A stretch of 64,000 bases of DNA from assembly GCF_046237015.1 (NCBI RefSeq), contig NZ_JBJYIN010000022.1, positions 12,746 through 76,745 of the forward strand. Reading direction: 5' to 3'. This document shows, in pieces, positions 9,217 through 18,071 of the stretch (the first letter of the stretch is position 1; every line of letters starts with the position of its first letter). The DNA comes from JBJYIN01 sp046237015. GTDB lineage: Bacteria > Pseudomonadota > Gammaproteobacteria > Enterobacterales > Enterobacteriaceae. Position numbers and translations under genes: made by a program. The notes beneath the pieces were generated by a model. That model searched no databases, was not told the DNA's origin, and worked only from the letters and a program-made list of their open reading frames with translations.

Positions 9217-9320
9217 ACCACAAACAAAGAAAGGAAAATAGTTAACACATTGCGAACCAATAGCCAATAATGAAGATACCAATTAATGATTCTGGCATTA
9301 TCATTCTCTTCGGTTATTTC

Positions 9321-9447
9321 CATACCCCAAATAATTCAAGTTTCAGGAAGGCGGCAAGCGAAGGAATCCCGATGAGCTTACTTGAGTAAGTGATTCGGGT
9401 GACTGAGCGCAGCCAACGCACATGCAACTTGAAGTATGACGGGTATA
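9321..9447 (+). repeat. ERIC (IRU) element, 127 bp, inverted relative to the first
   Basis: It runs from ATACCCC to GGGTATA with the central palindrome GAGCTTACTTGAGTAAGTGA. It lies 104 bp from the copy at 9090-9216, in the opposite orientation, and ends 26 bp before the exporter gene's ATG. The promoter of that gene must therefore lie within or upstream of the repeat. Apart from the two copies the gap 8946-9473 shows nothing I recognise. Confidence 0.9.
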
Positions 9448-9473
9448 TATTTTTTCTCCACCTGGAACGCAAC

Positions 9474-10088
9474 ATGCTAGAAACCTCATTAATTATTGCG
9501 ACAATTGCGACTCTGGGCATGATTTCGCCTGGCCCCGATTTTTTTCTGATCATCAAAAACGCAACTCGTTACCCGCGTATTGCCGCGCTAATGACAGCAT
9601 TCGGGGTTATCTGCGGTGTGGCAACCCACATGGCTTACTGCGTAGCCGGTCTGGCTGTGGTGATCACCACCACCCCTTGGCTCTTTAATTTGCTGAAATA
9701 CGCAGGTGCGGCTTATCTCATGTGGATCGGCATTCAGGCGCTGTTGTCGCGTGGCGGAAGCAAAATGGATGTCACACAATTAACAAAACAGCACGTCAGT
9801 ATGAAGAAAGCGTTTTTGCAAGGTTACTTATGTAATTTACTGAATCCAAAGGCAACGTTATTCTTTCTGGCAATGTTCACGCAGGTATTGAGCGTTAATT
9901 CCGGTATAGGAGAAAAGCTGTGGTACGCCATGATTATCTGGGGGCTATCCGCGATCTGGTGGCCACTGCTGGTATTCATATTTCAGAGTAGCCCTGTGCG
10001 TCAGGTTCTGGCCAAGATTCAGAAACTCGTGGATAAAGTACTGGGGACCGTTTTGATTGCATTGGGTATCAAAGTCGCGCTGAGTTAA
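9474..10088 (+). CDS. LysE/RhtB family amino-acid exporter
   Basis: This is an inner-membrane exporter of the LysE/RhtB superfamily (204 residues). The start at ATG 9474 (MLETSLIIATIATLG) gives the family N-terminus; the frame is open to 9390, but that part reads through the ERIC repeat. The motif MISPGPDFFLI, close to the RhtB/RhtC signature SPGPDFF, follows at residues 16-26. There are about six hydrophobic segments, and GYLCNLLNPKATLFFLAMF holds the conserved NP-K pair. The substrate is likely threonine, homoserine or another amino acid, but cannot be decided. A downstream hairpin separates it from convergent carB. Confidence 0.88.
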   Translation: MLETSLIIATIATLGMISPGPDFFLIIKNATRYPRIAALMTAFGVICGVATHMAYCVAGLAVVITTTPWLFNLLKYAGAAYLMWIGIQALLSRGGSKMDVTQLTKQHVSMKKAFLQGYLCNLLNPKATLFFLAMFTQVLSVNSGIGEKLWYAMIIWGLSAIWWPLLVFIFQSSPVRQVLAKIQKLVDKVLGTVLIALGIKVALS

Positions 10089-10114
10089 CCAGCGCTCCCT
10101 TCTCGCCGCTTTTC

Positions 10115-10146
10115 CTCCCGTCATACCTCTACAGGCATGACGGGAG
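10115..10146. terminator. Bidirectional hairpin between exporter gene and carB
   Basis: A perfect 10-bp stem (CTCCCGTCAT / ATGACGGGAG) with a 12-base loop lies between two convergent genes. No T run follows on either strand, so it may act with Rho or as an mRNA end stabiliser. Confidence 0.55.
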
Positions 10147-10157
10147 AGACATCGGCG

Positions 10158-13100
10158 TTACGAGCGACCTTTAATCATCGCATGCATTTCCTGCACCGAG
10201 GTCACTTTATTCGTCGGATCTGCTGTTAACGACATCGCCGTCGCAAAACCACCATTCAGTGTCGTATCGTAGTGCACCTTATATTGCAGTGCACTGCGGC
10301 GAATAAGTTTAGAATCCTCAATCGCCTGACGCCCCGCCGTCGTATTAACGATATAAGTGTACTCACCATTCTTGATACGATCCTGAATATGTGGACGACC
10401 TTCATGAACCTTGTTCACCAGACGCGGATTAATCCCTGCTTCACCCAGTTCAATTGCCGTGCCGTGCGTCGCATCCAGCTCGAATCCATGTTTCAGTAGC
10501 TTGGCGGCTAAATCAACCACACGAGCTTTGTCGCCTTCGCGTACCGACAGCAATGCACGACCGGTTTTTTTCATGTGGGAATTGCTACCCAGCATCGCCT
10601 TGGCAAACGCCTCGGCAAATGTGCGACCAACGCCCATGACTTCACCGGTAGAACGCATCTCTGGCCCCAGAATCGGGTCAACACCAGGGAATTTATTAAA
10701 CGGTAAGACCACTTCTTTCACCGAATAATAAGGCGGAATAATTTCTTTGGTGACGCCCTGCTCAACCAGCGTTTGTCCCACCATGACACGAGCCGCCACT
10801 TTCGCCAAAGGAACACCAGTGGCTTTAGAGACAAATGGGACGGTACGCGCCGCTCGAGGGTTGACTTCAATCAGATAAACTTCATTGTTTTTAACGGCAA
10901 ACTGCACATTCATCAGGCCGCGAACACAAAGCTCAAACGCCAGTTTTTCAACCTGCTGGCGCATCACATCCTGAATTTCCTGACTCAGCGTATAAGCAGG
11001 CAGAGAACATGCCGAATCACCAGAGTGAACGCCCGCCTGTTCAATGTGCTCCATGATGCCGCCAATCAATACGCGCTCACCATCACAGATAGCGTCCACA
11101 TCGACTTCGATGGCATCATCCAGGAAACGATCCAGAAGAACCGGGGCATCGTTAGATACGCTCACGGCCGTTTGGAAATAGCGACGTAAATCTGCTTCGT
11201 CGTACACGATTTCCATCGCGCGACCGCCCAGAACATAAGAAGGACGGACAACTAACGGATAGCCGATGCCACGCGCTTTTTCTACCGCCTGTTCAATCGC
11301 CGCCACCGTCGCATTAGCCGGTTGTTTCAAGCCAAGACGGTTGACCGCCTGCTGGAAACGCTCACGGTCTTCTGCACGGTCAATCGCGTCCGGGCTAGTG
11401 CCGATAACTGGCACACCCGCGGCTTCCAGCGCACGTGCCAGCTTCAGCGGCGTTTGGCCGCCGTACTGTACAATGACGCCTTTCGGTTTTTCGATACGCA
11501 CGATTTCCAGTACATCTTCCAGCGTCACCGGCTCGAAATACAGGCGATCGGACGTATCGTAATCTGTAGAAACCGTTTCAGGGTTACAGTTGACCATAAT
11601 GGTTTCATAACCATCTTCACGCAGTGCCAGCGAGGCATGTACACAGCAATAGTCGAATTCAATCCCTTGACCAATACGGTTAGGGCCACCGCCCAGTACC
11701 ATAATTTTATCGCGATCCTGATTCGGGTTAGCCTCACACTCATCTTCATAGGTGGAGTACATGTAAGCGGTATCGGTCGCGAATTCAGCCGCACAGGTGT
11801 CAACACGCTTATAGACTGGATGCAGATCGAATTTGTCACGCAACTTGCGAATTTCGCTTTCGGCAACGCCCGCCAGTTTCGCCAAACGCGCATCGGCAAA
11901 ACCCTTACGCTTCAACTGACGCAGGAAGGTCGCATCCAGCGCAGTGACGCCTTTCTCTGCGACCAGTTCTTCCAGACGCACCAACTCTTCAATTTGCACC
12001 AGGAACCAGCGATCGATATTCGTGAGGTTAAACACGCCATCAACCGACATGCCAGCACGGAATGCGTCTGCGATATACCAGACACGCTCTGCACCAGCGT
12101 CTTTTAGCTCACGGCGGATTTTGGTCAACGCTTCAGGATCGTCAAGATCGACCTTCGGATCGAACCCCGTGGCACCCACTTCCAAACCACGCAGTGCTTT
12201 TTGTAAGGATTCCTGCTGAGTGCGGCCAATCGCCATCACTTCTCCCACCGATTTCATCTGGGTGGTAAGACGATCGTTAGCGCCAGCAAATTTTTCGAAA
12301 TTAAAACGAGGGATTTTGGTGACGACATAGTCGATAGACGGCTCAAACGATGCCGGCGTGCGGCCACCCGTAATATCGTTCATCAGTTCATCGAGGGTAT
12401 AACCCACTGCCAGCTTGGCCGCAATCTTCGCAATGGGGAAACCCGTTGCTTTAGAGGCCAGCGCGGAGGAACGCGAAACACGTGGATTCATTTCGATGAT
12501 GATAAGGCGACCGTTCTTCGGGTTAACCGAGAACTGGACGTTAGATCCCCCTGTCTCGACACCGATTTCACGCAGCACCGCCATCGAAGCGTTACGCATG
12601 ACCTGGTATTCTTTATCCGTCAGCGTTTGTGCTGGCGCAACGGTGATCGAGTCGCCGGTGTGGATCCCCATGGCATCGAAGTTTTCGATGGAACAAACGA
12701 TGATGCAGTTATCGTTCTTATCGCGCACCACCTCCATTTCATACTCTTTCCAGCCAATCAGCGATTCGTCGATCAACAGTTCTTTCGTCGGAGAAAGATC
12801 CAGCCCGCGTTCACAAATCTCTTCAAACTCTTCACGGTTATAGGCGATACCGCCACCGGTGCCGCCCATCGTAAAGGAAGGACGGATAATGCACGGGAAG
12901 CCGACGTCAGCCGCTACAGCCAGCGCTTCTTCCATCGTGTGTGCAATACCGGAACGCGCGGTATCCAGACCGATCTTTTTCATCGCTACATCGAAACGGC
13001 GACGATCTTCTGCTTTATCAATCGCATCTGCCGTGGCACCAATCATGGTGACGCCGAATTCGGCCAGCACGCCTTGACGTTCCAGCTCCAGCGCACAGTT

Positions 13101-13388
13101 CAATGCCGTCTGACCACCCATGGTCGGCAGCACAGCATCAGGACGCTCTTTTTCAATAATTTTACGTACCACTTCCCAGTGAATCGGCTCAATGTAAGTC
13201 GCGTCTGCCATCTCCGGGTCGGTCATAATCGTAGCCGGGTTAGAGTTCACCAGAATGACGCGATAGCCTTCTTCACGCAGCGCTTTACACGCCTGTGCAC
13301 CAGAGTAGTCAAACTCACACGCCTGACCGATCACAATCGGTCCCGCGCCCAAAATCAGGATGCTCTTAATATCTGTACGTTTTGGCAT
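10158..13388 (-). CDS. carB: Carbamoyl-phosphate synthase large subunit, CarB
   Basis: CarB makes carbamoyl phosphate from bicarbonate, two ATP and ammonia tunnelled from CarA, feeding both arginine and pyrimidine synthesis. The 1076-residue protein has the duplicated architecture: two carbamate-kinase-like halves (pre-ATP-grasp motif ILGAGPIVIGQACEFDYSG near residue 12 and its repeat VLGGGPNRIGQGIEFDY near 560), each with an ATP-grasp domain. A C-terminal methylglyoxal-synthase-like regulatory domain, from about residue 935, binds UMP, IMP and ornithine in the family. It lies 14 bases after carA. Its length is normal. Confidence 0.98.
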   Translation of the reverse strand: MPKRTDIKSILILGAGPIVIGQACEFDYSGAQACKALREEGYRVILVNSNPATIMTDPEMADATYIEPIHWEVVRKIIEKERPDAVLPTMGGQTALNCALELERQGVLAEFGVTMIGATADAIDKAEDRRRFDVAMKKIGLDTARSGIAHTMEEALAVAADVGFPCIIRPSFTMGGTGGGIAYNREEFEEICERGLDLSPTKELLIDESLIGWKEYEMEVVRDKNDNCIIVCSIENFDAMGIHTGDSITVAPAQTLTDKEYQVMRNASMAVLREIGVETGGSNVQFSVNPKNGRLIIIEMNPRVSRSSALASKATGFPIAKIAAKLAVGYTLDELMNDITGGRTPASFEPSIDYVVTKIPRFNFEKFAGANDRLTTQMKSVGEVMAIGRTQQESLQKALRGLEVGATGFDPKVDLDDPEALTKIRRELKDAGAERVWYIADAFRAGMSVDGVFNLTNIDRWFLVQIEELVRLEELVAEKGVTALDATFLRQLKRKGFADARLAKLAGVAESEIRKLRDKFDLHPVYKRVDTCAAEFATDTAYMYSTYEDECEANPNQDRDKIMVLGGGPNRIGQGIEFDYCCVHASLALREDGYETIMVNCNPETVSTDYDTSDRLYFEPVTLEDVLEIVRIEKPKGVIVQYGGQTPLKLARALEAAGVPVIGTSPDAIDRAEDRERFQQAVNRLGLKQPANATVAAIEQAVEKARGIGYPLVVRPSYVLGGRAMEIVYDEADLRRYFQTAVSVSNDAPVLLDRFLDDAIEVDVDAICDGERVLIGGIMEHIEQAGVHSGDSACSLPAYTLSQEIQDVMRQQVEKLAFELCVRGLMNVQFAVKNNEVYLIEVNPRAARTVPFVSKATGVPLAKVAARVMVGQTLVEQGVTKEIIPPYYSVKEVVLPFNKFPGVDPILGPEMRSTGEVMGVGRTFAEAFAKAMLGSNSHMKKTGRALLSVREGDKARVVDLAAKLLKHGFELDATHGTAIELGEAGINPRLVNKVHEGRPHIQDRIKNGEYTYIVNTTAGRQAIEDSKLIRRSALQYKVHYDTTLNGGFATAMSLTADPTNKVTSVQEMHAMIKGRS

Positions 13389-13402
13389 TTTCTTGCTCCT
13401 GA

Positions 13403-14551
13403 TTATTTAGCCGAAGAACGATAAGTCTGGATCAATTCAATAAAGTGGTCGAACAGTGGCGCGGCGTCATGTGGACCAGGGCTGGCTTCAGGATGCCCCT
13501 GAAAGCTGAACGCCGGCTTATCGGTACGATGAATCCCTTGCAACGAACCGTCGAACAGAGATTTGTGTGTTGGACGCAGCGTGGCGGGCAATGACGTCTC
13601 ATCCACGGCAAACCCATGGTTTTGCGCAGTAATCATCACGCAGTTGGCATCCAGATCTTTGACAGGATGGTTACCGCCGTGGTGACCAAATTTCATTTTC
13701 ACCGTCTTCGCGCCGCTAGCTAAAGCCAGCAACTGGTGCCCTAAACAAATGCCGAATACCGGAATATCCGTTTCCAGGAAGGTTTTGATTGCACGAATGG
13801 CGTAATCACACGGTTCCGGGTCTCCCGGGCCGTTAGAGAGGAAAATACCGTCTGGATTAAGTTTCAGCACCTCTTCGGCAGAGGTCTGTGCCGGAACGAC
13901 CGTCAGGCGGCAGCCGCGATCCACCAACATACGTAAAATGTTGCGTTTCACACCATAGTCATAAGCCACAACGTGGTAAGGCAGCTCACTTTCGTTTGTC
14001 GCCTCAGGTAATTCACCTTCCAATGTCCAGCTTCCCTGCAACCAACTGTAGCTTTCTTTCGTGGTCACTTCTTTTGCCAGATCCATCCCTTTCAGGCCCG
14101 GGAAGGCTTTCGCTTTCTCCAGTGCGACAACGGCATCCGGCGTCTCTCCCGTGATGATACAACCGCTCTGCGCCCCTTTTTCACGTAGCAGGCGAGTCAG
14201 CTTACGAGTATCAATATCGGCAATGGCAACGATGTTGTTGCGTTTGAGGTATTCAGACAGGCTTTCTTCACTACGGTAGTTGCTGGCAATCAGAGGTAAA
14301 TCGCGAATAACCAGACCTTGAGCCTGTACAGCGGGGGATTCTTCATCGTTGGCATTAGCGCCGACATTACCAATATGGGGATAAGTGAGAGTGACAATCT
14401 GGCGGGAATAGGAAGGATCAGTAAGGATTTCTTGATAACCGGTCATCGACGTATTGAAGACCACTTCCCCCACTGCCGTTCCCTCTGCCCCAATGGCCCG
14501 ACCGTGGAATTGGGTTCCGTCTTCCAGAACCAATAGCGCTGACTTAATCAA
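13403..14551 (-). CDS. carA: Carbamoyl-phosphate synthase small subunit, CarA
   Basis: CarA is the glutamine amidotransferase subunit that releases ammonia for CarB. The start is a TTG at 14551 (reading MIKSALLVLEDG), chosen because it gives the E. coli N-terminus and 382 residues, and because a strong GGAGGG ribosome site lies just upstream; E. coli carA also starts with TTG. An ATG at 14578 in the same frame would add nine residues and would overlap the ARG boxes. Class-I amidotransferase motifs are visible: the nucleophile in GICLGHQLLALASG and the His/Glu pair in FQGHPEASPGP. Confidence 0.96.
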   Translation of the reverse strand: MIKSALLVLEDGTQFHGRAIGAEGTAVGEVVFNTSMTGYQEILTDPSYSRQIVTLTYPHIGNVGANANDEESPAVQAQGLVIRDLPLIASNYRSEESLSEYLKRNNIVAIADIDTRKLTRLLREKGAQSGCIITGETPDAVVALEKAKAFPGLKGMDLAKEVTTKESYSWLQGSWTLEGELPEATNESELPYHVVAYDYGVKRNILRMLVDRGCRLTVVPAQTSAEEVLKLNPDGIFLSNGPGDPEPCDYAIRAIKTFLETDIPVFGICLGHQLLALASGAKTVKMKFGHHGGNHPVKDLDANCVMITAQNHGFAVDETSLPATLRPTHKSLFDGSLQGIHRTDKPAFSFQGHPEASPGPHDAAPLFDHFIELIQTYRSSAK

Positions 14552-14563
14552 AACACCCTCCAA

Positions 14564-14598
14564 GGAATAAAAAATCAAGTTATTTGCATATTAATTCA
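14564..14598 (-). promoter_or_regulatory. Tandem ARG boxes before carA
   Basis: On the minus strand the box at 14585-14598 reads TGAATTAATATGCA, one base off the ArgR half-palindrome consensus TGAATTAATATTCA. A weaker box, TGATTTTTTATTCC, is at 14564-14577. Their centres are 21 bp apart, the spacing of tandem ARG boxes in E. coli, including at carAB P2. ArgR with arginine should repress the proximal promoter here. Confidence 0.85.
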
Positions 14599-14661
14599 GA
14601 TTAAAGCCACTAAATCAATGCAAAAACCACCTTTAAGGTAAATTTTTGGCAAATTGGGCGC

Positions 14662-14690
14662 ATTTTAATGATGGTCTTGCTGATTGTCTA
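14662..14690 (-). promoter_or_regulatory. Candidate carAB upstream promoter (P1-like)
   Basis: TAGACA, 17 bases, then TAAAAT on the minus strand, about 110 bp upstream of the carA TTG. The position corresponds to the pyrimidine-regulated P1 of E. coli. Confidence 0.6.
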
Positions 14691-14774
14691 CTCAAACCGC
14701 TTTTTTTCTCTTATTTTTATGCTTTCCGTAATGAATCACCCCCCACTGACGTAAAAAGCCATATCAACTTAGAT

Positions 14775-14790
14775 AAGTAAACGGTTGCGA
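14775..14790 (-). promoter_or_regulatory. Possible PurR operator upstream of carAB
   Basis: GTAAACGGTTGC (14777-14788) matches 10 of 12 bases of the PurR core GCAAACGTTTGC. E. coli carAB also has a PurR site upstream of P1. A pattern match only. Confidence 0.35.
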
Positions 14791-14931
14791 GCCAACATTG
14801 TTAAAATAAGGGTAACAAACCACCAGAAGAGGGGGGCTTCAGGGATACAGAGGGATAATCAGTGCCAAAAATAACTATAAAATTGATTAAAATAAATGGA
14901 ATGGAATAAAATTAAAACAAAAAACAATAAA

Positions 14932-14963
14932 ATAAAGGTAACCACAAAAATGATTACCTTTAT
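14932..14963 (-). terminator. dapB terminator
   Basis: A perfect 10-bp stem (ATAAAGGTAA / TTACCTTTAT) lies 35 bp after the dapB stop, followed on the minus strand by a long T-rich tract. The stem is AT-rich. The remaining sequence between carA and dapB is AT-rich, with no frame worth calling. Confidence 0.7.
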
Positions 14964-14997
14964 CAGTAAGATAGAATATATAAAATAAAATTATAAA

Positions 14998-15819
14998 CTA
15001 TAAATCATCCAGAGAAAGCACATCTCTCATATCAAAAAGACCATTTTTCTTCGCACTTATCCAGATAGCGGCTCTTACTGCACCATTAGCAAAAGTCATA
15101 CGGCTGGATGCCTTGTGGGTAATCTCAACACGTTCGCCAACATCAGCAAACATCGCAGTATGTTCACCAACAATATCGCCCGCTCGCACGGTAGCAAAAC
15201 CAATGCTTTTCGGATCGCGTTCACCAGTATGACCTTCGCGCGTATATACCGCACAGGACTTTAGATCCCGGCCCAACGCATCAGCAATAGCCTCTCCCAT
15301 CGCCAGCGCGGTGCCAGACGGTGCATCTACCTTGTGGCGGTGGTGTGCTTCAATGATTTCGATATCAGTATAGTCGCCCATGACCTTGGCTGCTTTTTCC
15401 AGCAACTTCAGCATGACATTGACACCGACGCTGAAGTTCGCCGCAAACACAATCCCGATATCCTGTGCCGCCTGCTTAATCGCCGTTTTACCGGCATCAT
15501 CAAAGCCAGTTGTCCCAATAATCATACCTTTACGGTGCTGTCGGCAAAAAGCCAGATGTGACAATGTGCCTTCCGGACGGGTGAAATCGATTAAGATATC
15601 GAAATCATCCTGCACGTCATCCAGACGCTCATTCACCGTAATACCGTTTTTCCCCAGCCCGGCTAATTCCCCCGCATCGCTTCCTATTAGAGACGAACCA
15701 ATACGTTCCAACGCGGCGCCCAATACCACACCGTCCATTTGTTCAACGGCCTGGATCAACTGACGCCCCATGCGGCCACCGGCCCCAACAACCGCAATAC
15801 GGATGGATGAATCTTTCAT
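14998..15819 (-). CDS. dapB: 4-hydroxy-tetrahydrodipicolinate reductase, DapB
   Basis: DapB reduces the DapA product with NAD(P)H in the lysine/diaminopimelate pathway. The start at 15819 (MKDSSIRIAVVGAGGRMG) gives the standard 273 residues and has an AGAGAGA ribosome site; an ATG at 15858 would add 13 residues not seen in the family. Visible motifs are the Rossmann GAGGRMG, IDFTRPEGTL, GTTGF, the catalytic EAHHRHKVDAPSGTA and the C-terminal RMTFANGAVRAAIW. It lies upstream of carA on the same strand, as in E. coli, but has its own terminator. Confidence 0.97.
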   Translation of the reverse strand: MKDSSIRIAVVGAGGRMGRQLIQAVEQMDGVVLGAALERIGSSLIGSDAGELAGLGKNGITVNERLDDVQDDFDILIDFTRPEGTLSHLAFCRQHRKGMIIGTTGFDDAGKTAIKQAAQDIGIVFAANFSVGVNVMLKLLEKAAKVMGDYTDIEIIEAHHRHKVDAPSGTALAMGEAIADALGRDLKSCAVYTREGHTGERDPKSIGFATVRAGDIVGEHTAMFADVGERVEITHKASSRMTFANGAVRAAIWISAKKNGLFDMRDVLSLDDL

Positions 15820-16044
15820 AATGTCTCTCTCTTTTGCTACTGACGACATGAAAATCACATCAGGTTAACGGGCTCTGTGTACTATCGCCAGTGGATTTAC
15901 GACCAGATTAGAAAATACTGTTTGAAATGACAGAAAATCAGAAAAACTATCTCATCGCTGGCGTCAGATTTGCCTCTGAAAGCGATCAAAAACCGCAGAG
16001 TGTTTGAATACACGCAAGAAGGGTTAAAAATAAACCAGATCGCA

Positions 16045-16074
16045 GCATGCATAAAAATTCATTTTTATGCATGC
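16045..16074. promoter_or_regulatory. Perfect palindrome upstream of dapB
   Basis: Two perfectly complementary 14-base arms (GCATGCATAAAAAT at 16045-16058 and its complement at 16061-16074) flank two bases. The left half contains TGCATAAAAATTCA, close to an ARG-box core. The site lies about 225 bp upstream of the dapB ATG and about 85 bp after the ispH stop. It is too AT-rich for a typical terminator and has no T run. It may be an operator or a cruciform. The rest of 15820-16157 shows no gene. Confidence 0.5.
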
Positions 16075-16157
16075 GTATTTCCACGGACGGACAACAGCAG
16101 GGAGAAAATGGGAAGGGTAACAGCGGCAGGGTAGAATCCCTACCGCATAAACAAATA

Positions 16158-17108
16158 CTAATCTATCTGTTTAACTTCAACTCGCAGTTCTTTTGGCACT
16201 TCAAAAACAATATTTTCTTCACGACCCTGCATTTCAACGGCAACCTCACCGCCTAACACCTGTAAACGTTTAATGACCTGTTGAACCAAAATATCCGGTG
16301 CCGATGCCCCAGCCGTCACACCAACGTGTGAAACGCCTGTCAACCAGCCTTCCTGAATATCTTCTGCCGCATCAATCAGATAAGCGGCTTTCCCCGCGCG
16401 CTGGGCCAGTTCAGCCAGACGGTTTGAGTTGGACGAGTTTTTAGACCCGACCACCAGCACAACATCCGCTTCTGCTGCCAGATTACGCACCGCTTCCTGG
16501 CGGTTCGTGGTGGCATAACAGATGTCATCTTTGCGTGGACCAACAATTTTCGGAAAACGAGCCCGCAACGCATCAATTACCGCCGAGGTGTCATCTACCG
16601 ATAACGTTGTTTGCGTCATAAAACAGAGGTCATTTTCATCCTTTACCTGCAACAACCAGACATCTTCAGGCGATTCGACCAGATACATGCCACCTTTGGC
16701 ATTACTATACTGCCCCATCGTACCTTCGACTTCCGGATGCCCGGCATGACCAATCAGAATCGCTTCGGTACCTTTACGACTGGCACGAGCAACCTCCATA
16801 TGAACCTTGGTCACCAGCGGACAAGTTGCATCAAAAACGGTCAGATCTCGGCATTTTGCTTCGGCTCGCACCGCCTGAGAAACACCATGGGCAGAAAAAA
16901 TTAAAATTGAGCCATCCGGCACTTCATTAATCTGCTCAATGAATATCGCTCCCCGTTCACGCAGACCATTAACCACATAGCGGTTATGAACAACCTCGTG
17001 ACGGACATAAATCGGCGTACCGTATATCTCCAACGCACGTTCAACGATGCTGATCGCACGATCGACGCCAGCACAAAAGCCGCGCGGGTTAGCCAGCAAG
17101 ATTTGCAT
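16158..17108 (-). CDS. ispH: IspH, HMBPP reductase
   Basis: IspH is the last enzyme of the MEP isoprenoid pathway, an iron-sulfur protein that converts HMBPP to IPP and DMAPP. The start at 17108 (MQILLANPRGFCAGVDRAI) gives 316 residues and has a consensus AGGAGG site. The three cluster cysteines sit in RGFCAGV, FDATCPLVTK and DDICYATTNRQ. The histidine motifs RHEVVHNRYVV and GHAGHPEVEGTMGQ and the TNSS-like KNSSNSNRL are present. The ATG lies inside the last 20 bases of fkpB, so it is translated at the end of the ribF-ileS-lspA-fkpB-ispH operon. Confidence 0.97.
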   Translation of the reverse strand: MQILLANPRGFCAGVDRAISIVERALEIYGTPIYVRHEVVHNRYVVNGLRERGAIFIEQINEVPDGSILIFSAHGVSQAVRAEAKCRDLTVFDATCPLVTKVHMEVARASRKGTEAILIGHAGHPEVEGTMGQYSNAKGGMYLVESPEDVWLLQVKDENDLCFMTQTTLSVDDTSAVIDALRARFPKIVGPRKDDICYATTNRQEAVRNLAAEADVVLVVGSKNSSNSNRLAELAQRAGKAAYLIDAAEDIQEGWLTGVSHVGVTAGASAPDILVQQVIKRLQVLGGEVAVEMQGREENIVFEVPKELRVEVKQID

Positions 17109-17562
17109 GGGGAACCTCCTGCCGAGAGGGATCAATTTCCAGAACTTCCAGATCGAACGTAATCGTCTGACCGGCCAGCGGGTGGTTGAAATCTACCGTA
17201 ATAGACTCCTCCGCCACTTCACGGATAATTCCCGGCATATCATTCCCCCCTACGCCACTGAACAACATAATGGTTCCCACATCCGGAACCCCTGTTTCAG
17301 CAAAATCACGACGTAAGAAAAACTGAATCAAATCGGGATTGCTCAGCCCGAATGCGGATTCAGGCGGTAATGTGAATGTGCGCTTTTCACCACATTTGAG
17401 CCCTAACAGATGTTGTTCCAACTCATGTGACAAACTGTCATCACCGAGACGGAATAAGGCTGGCTTACCCCGTTCCCGTGTGGACTCTGCTGCCGATCCA
17501 TCTGCTAATGTCAGAATAAAGTGCACCAGTACTTCGCTGTTGCTCTGTACAGTTTCAGACAT
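17089..17562 (-). CDS. fkpB: FkpB, SlpA-type FKBP peptidyl-prolyl isomerase
   Basis: This is a small SlyD/SlpA-type FKBP prolyl isomerase and chaperone, 157 residues against 149 in E. coli. The FKBP half-domains flank an inserted IF domain: VLVHFILTLADG, the central GLSNPDLIQFFLRRDF and the late DFNHPLAGQTITFDLEVLEI. The ATG overlaps the lspA stop as TGATG, and the 3' end overlaps ispH by 20 bases. The place between lspA and ispH is conserved in enterobacteria. Confidence 0.95.
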   Translation of the reverse strand: MSETVQSNSEVLVHFILTLADGSAAESTRERGKPALFRLGDDSLSHELEQHLLGLKCGEKRTFTLPPESAFGLSNPDLIQFFLRRDFAETGVPDVGTIMLFSGVGGNDMPGIIREVAEESITVDFNHPLAGQTITFDLEVLEIDPSRQEVPHANLAG

Positions 17563-18071
17563 CAGTGCCCCTTTTGCTTGACAGTATCATCATGCGTATT
17601 GAAAAAGCCTTCCAATACGATAAGCGCTGCACCAACACAGATTGCGCTATCTGCCAGATTAAAGGTCGCAAAGTGCCAGTCACCTACATAAAAATCGATG
17701 AAATCAACCACAAAACCATGCCACGTCCGGTCGAACAGATTACCAAGCGCACCACCAATAATCAGTGAGTACGCGATATTATTCAATTTGTGTTGCGCAC
17801 TGCCGCGATACATCATCACCAGCAAAACGACAACAATCGCCACCGCAATACCGGCAAAAAACCAGCGCTGCCAGCCACCTTTATCAGCCAAAAAACTGAA
17901 CGCCGCGCCATAATTCCGCGCATAGTGCAGATTCAGAGAAGGAAACAAAGGTTGCGTATCACCCAGCGCAAAGTGGGCAAGGATCCACTGTTTGCTGCCA
18001 AGATCGATAACCAAAACCAGTAGCGCCAGCCAAAGCCAGCGCAATCCGCTCGAACAGATCGATTTATTCAT
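17562..18071 (-). CDS. lspA: Lipoprotein signal peptidase II, LspA
   Basis: LspA cleaves signal peptides of diacylglyceryl-modified prolipoproteins in the inner membrane. The 169-residue protein has four hydrophobic segments. The catalytic aspartates are in VVDFIDF (Asp123) and NLADSA (Asp141), with the conserved NYGAAFSF and GGALGNLFDR stretches. The start ATG overlaps the ileS stop (TGATG), the usual ileS-lspA coupling. Confidence 0.97.
   Translation of the reverse strand: MNKSICSSGLRWLWLALLVLVIDLGSKQWILAHFALGDTQPLFPSLNLHYARNYGAAFSFLADKGGWQRWFFAGIAVAIVVVLLVMMYRGSAQHKLNNIAYSLIIGGALGNLFDRTWHGFVVDFIDFYVGDWHFATFNLADSAICVGAALIVLEGFFNTHDDTVKQKGH

Noticed and set aside
8997..9245. Plus-strand frame of 82 codons across the first ERIC copy
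   Set aside because: Most of it translates the repeat; ERIC elements are noncoding.
11322..12107. Long plus-strand frame of 261 codons opposite carB
   Set aside because: It lies wholly antisense to a full-length, well-conserved carB and has no ribosome site or family match; an artefact of codon bias.
12627..13424. Plus-strand frame of 265 codons opposite carB
   Set aside because: Antisense shadow of carB; composition rich in Arg/His/Phe typical of such shadows.
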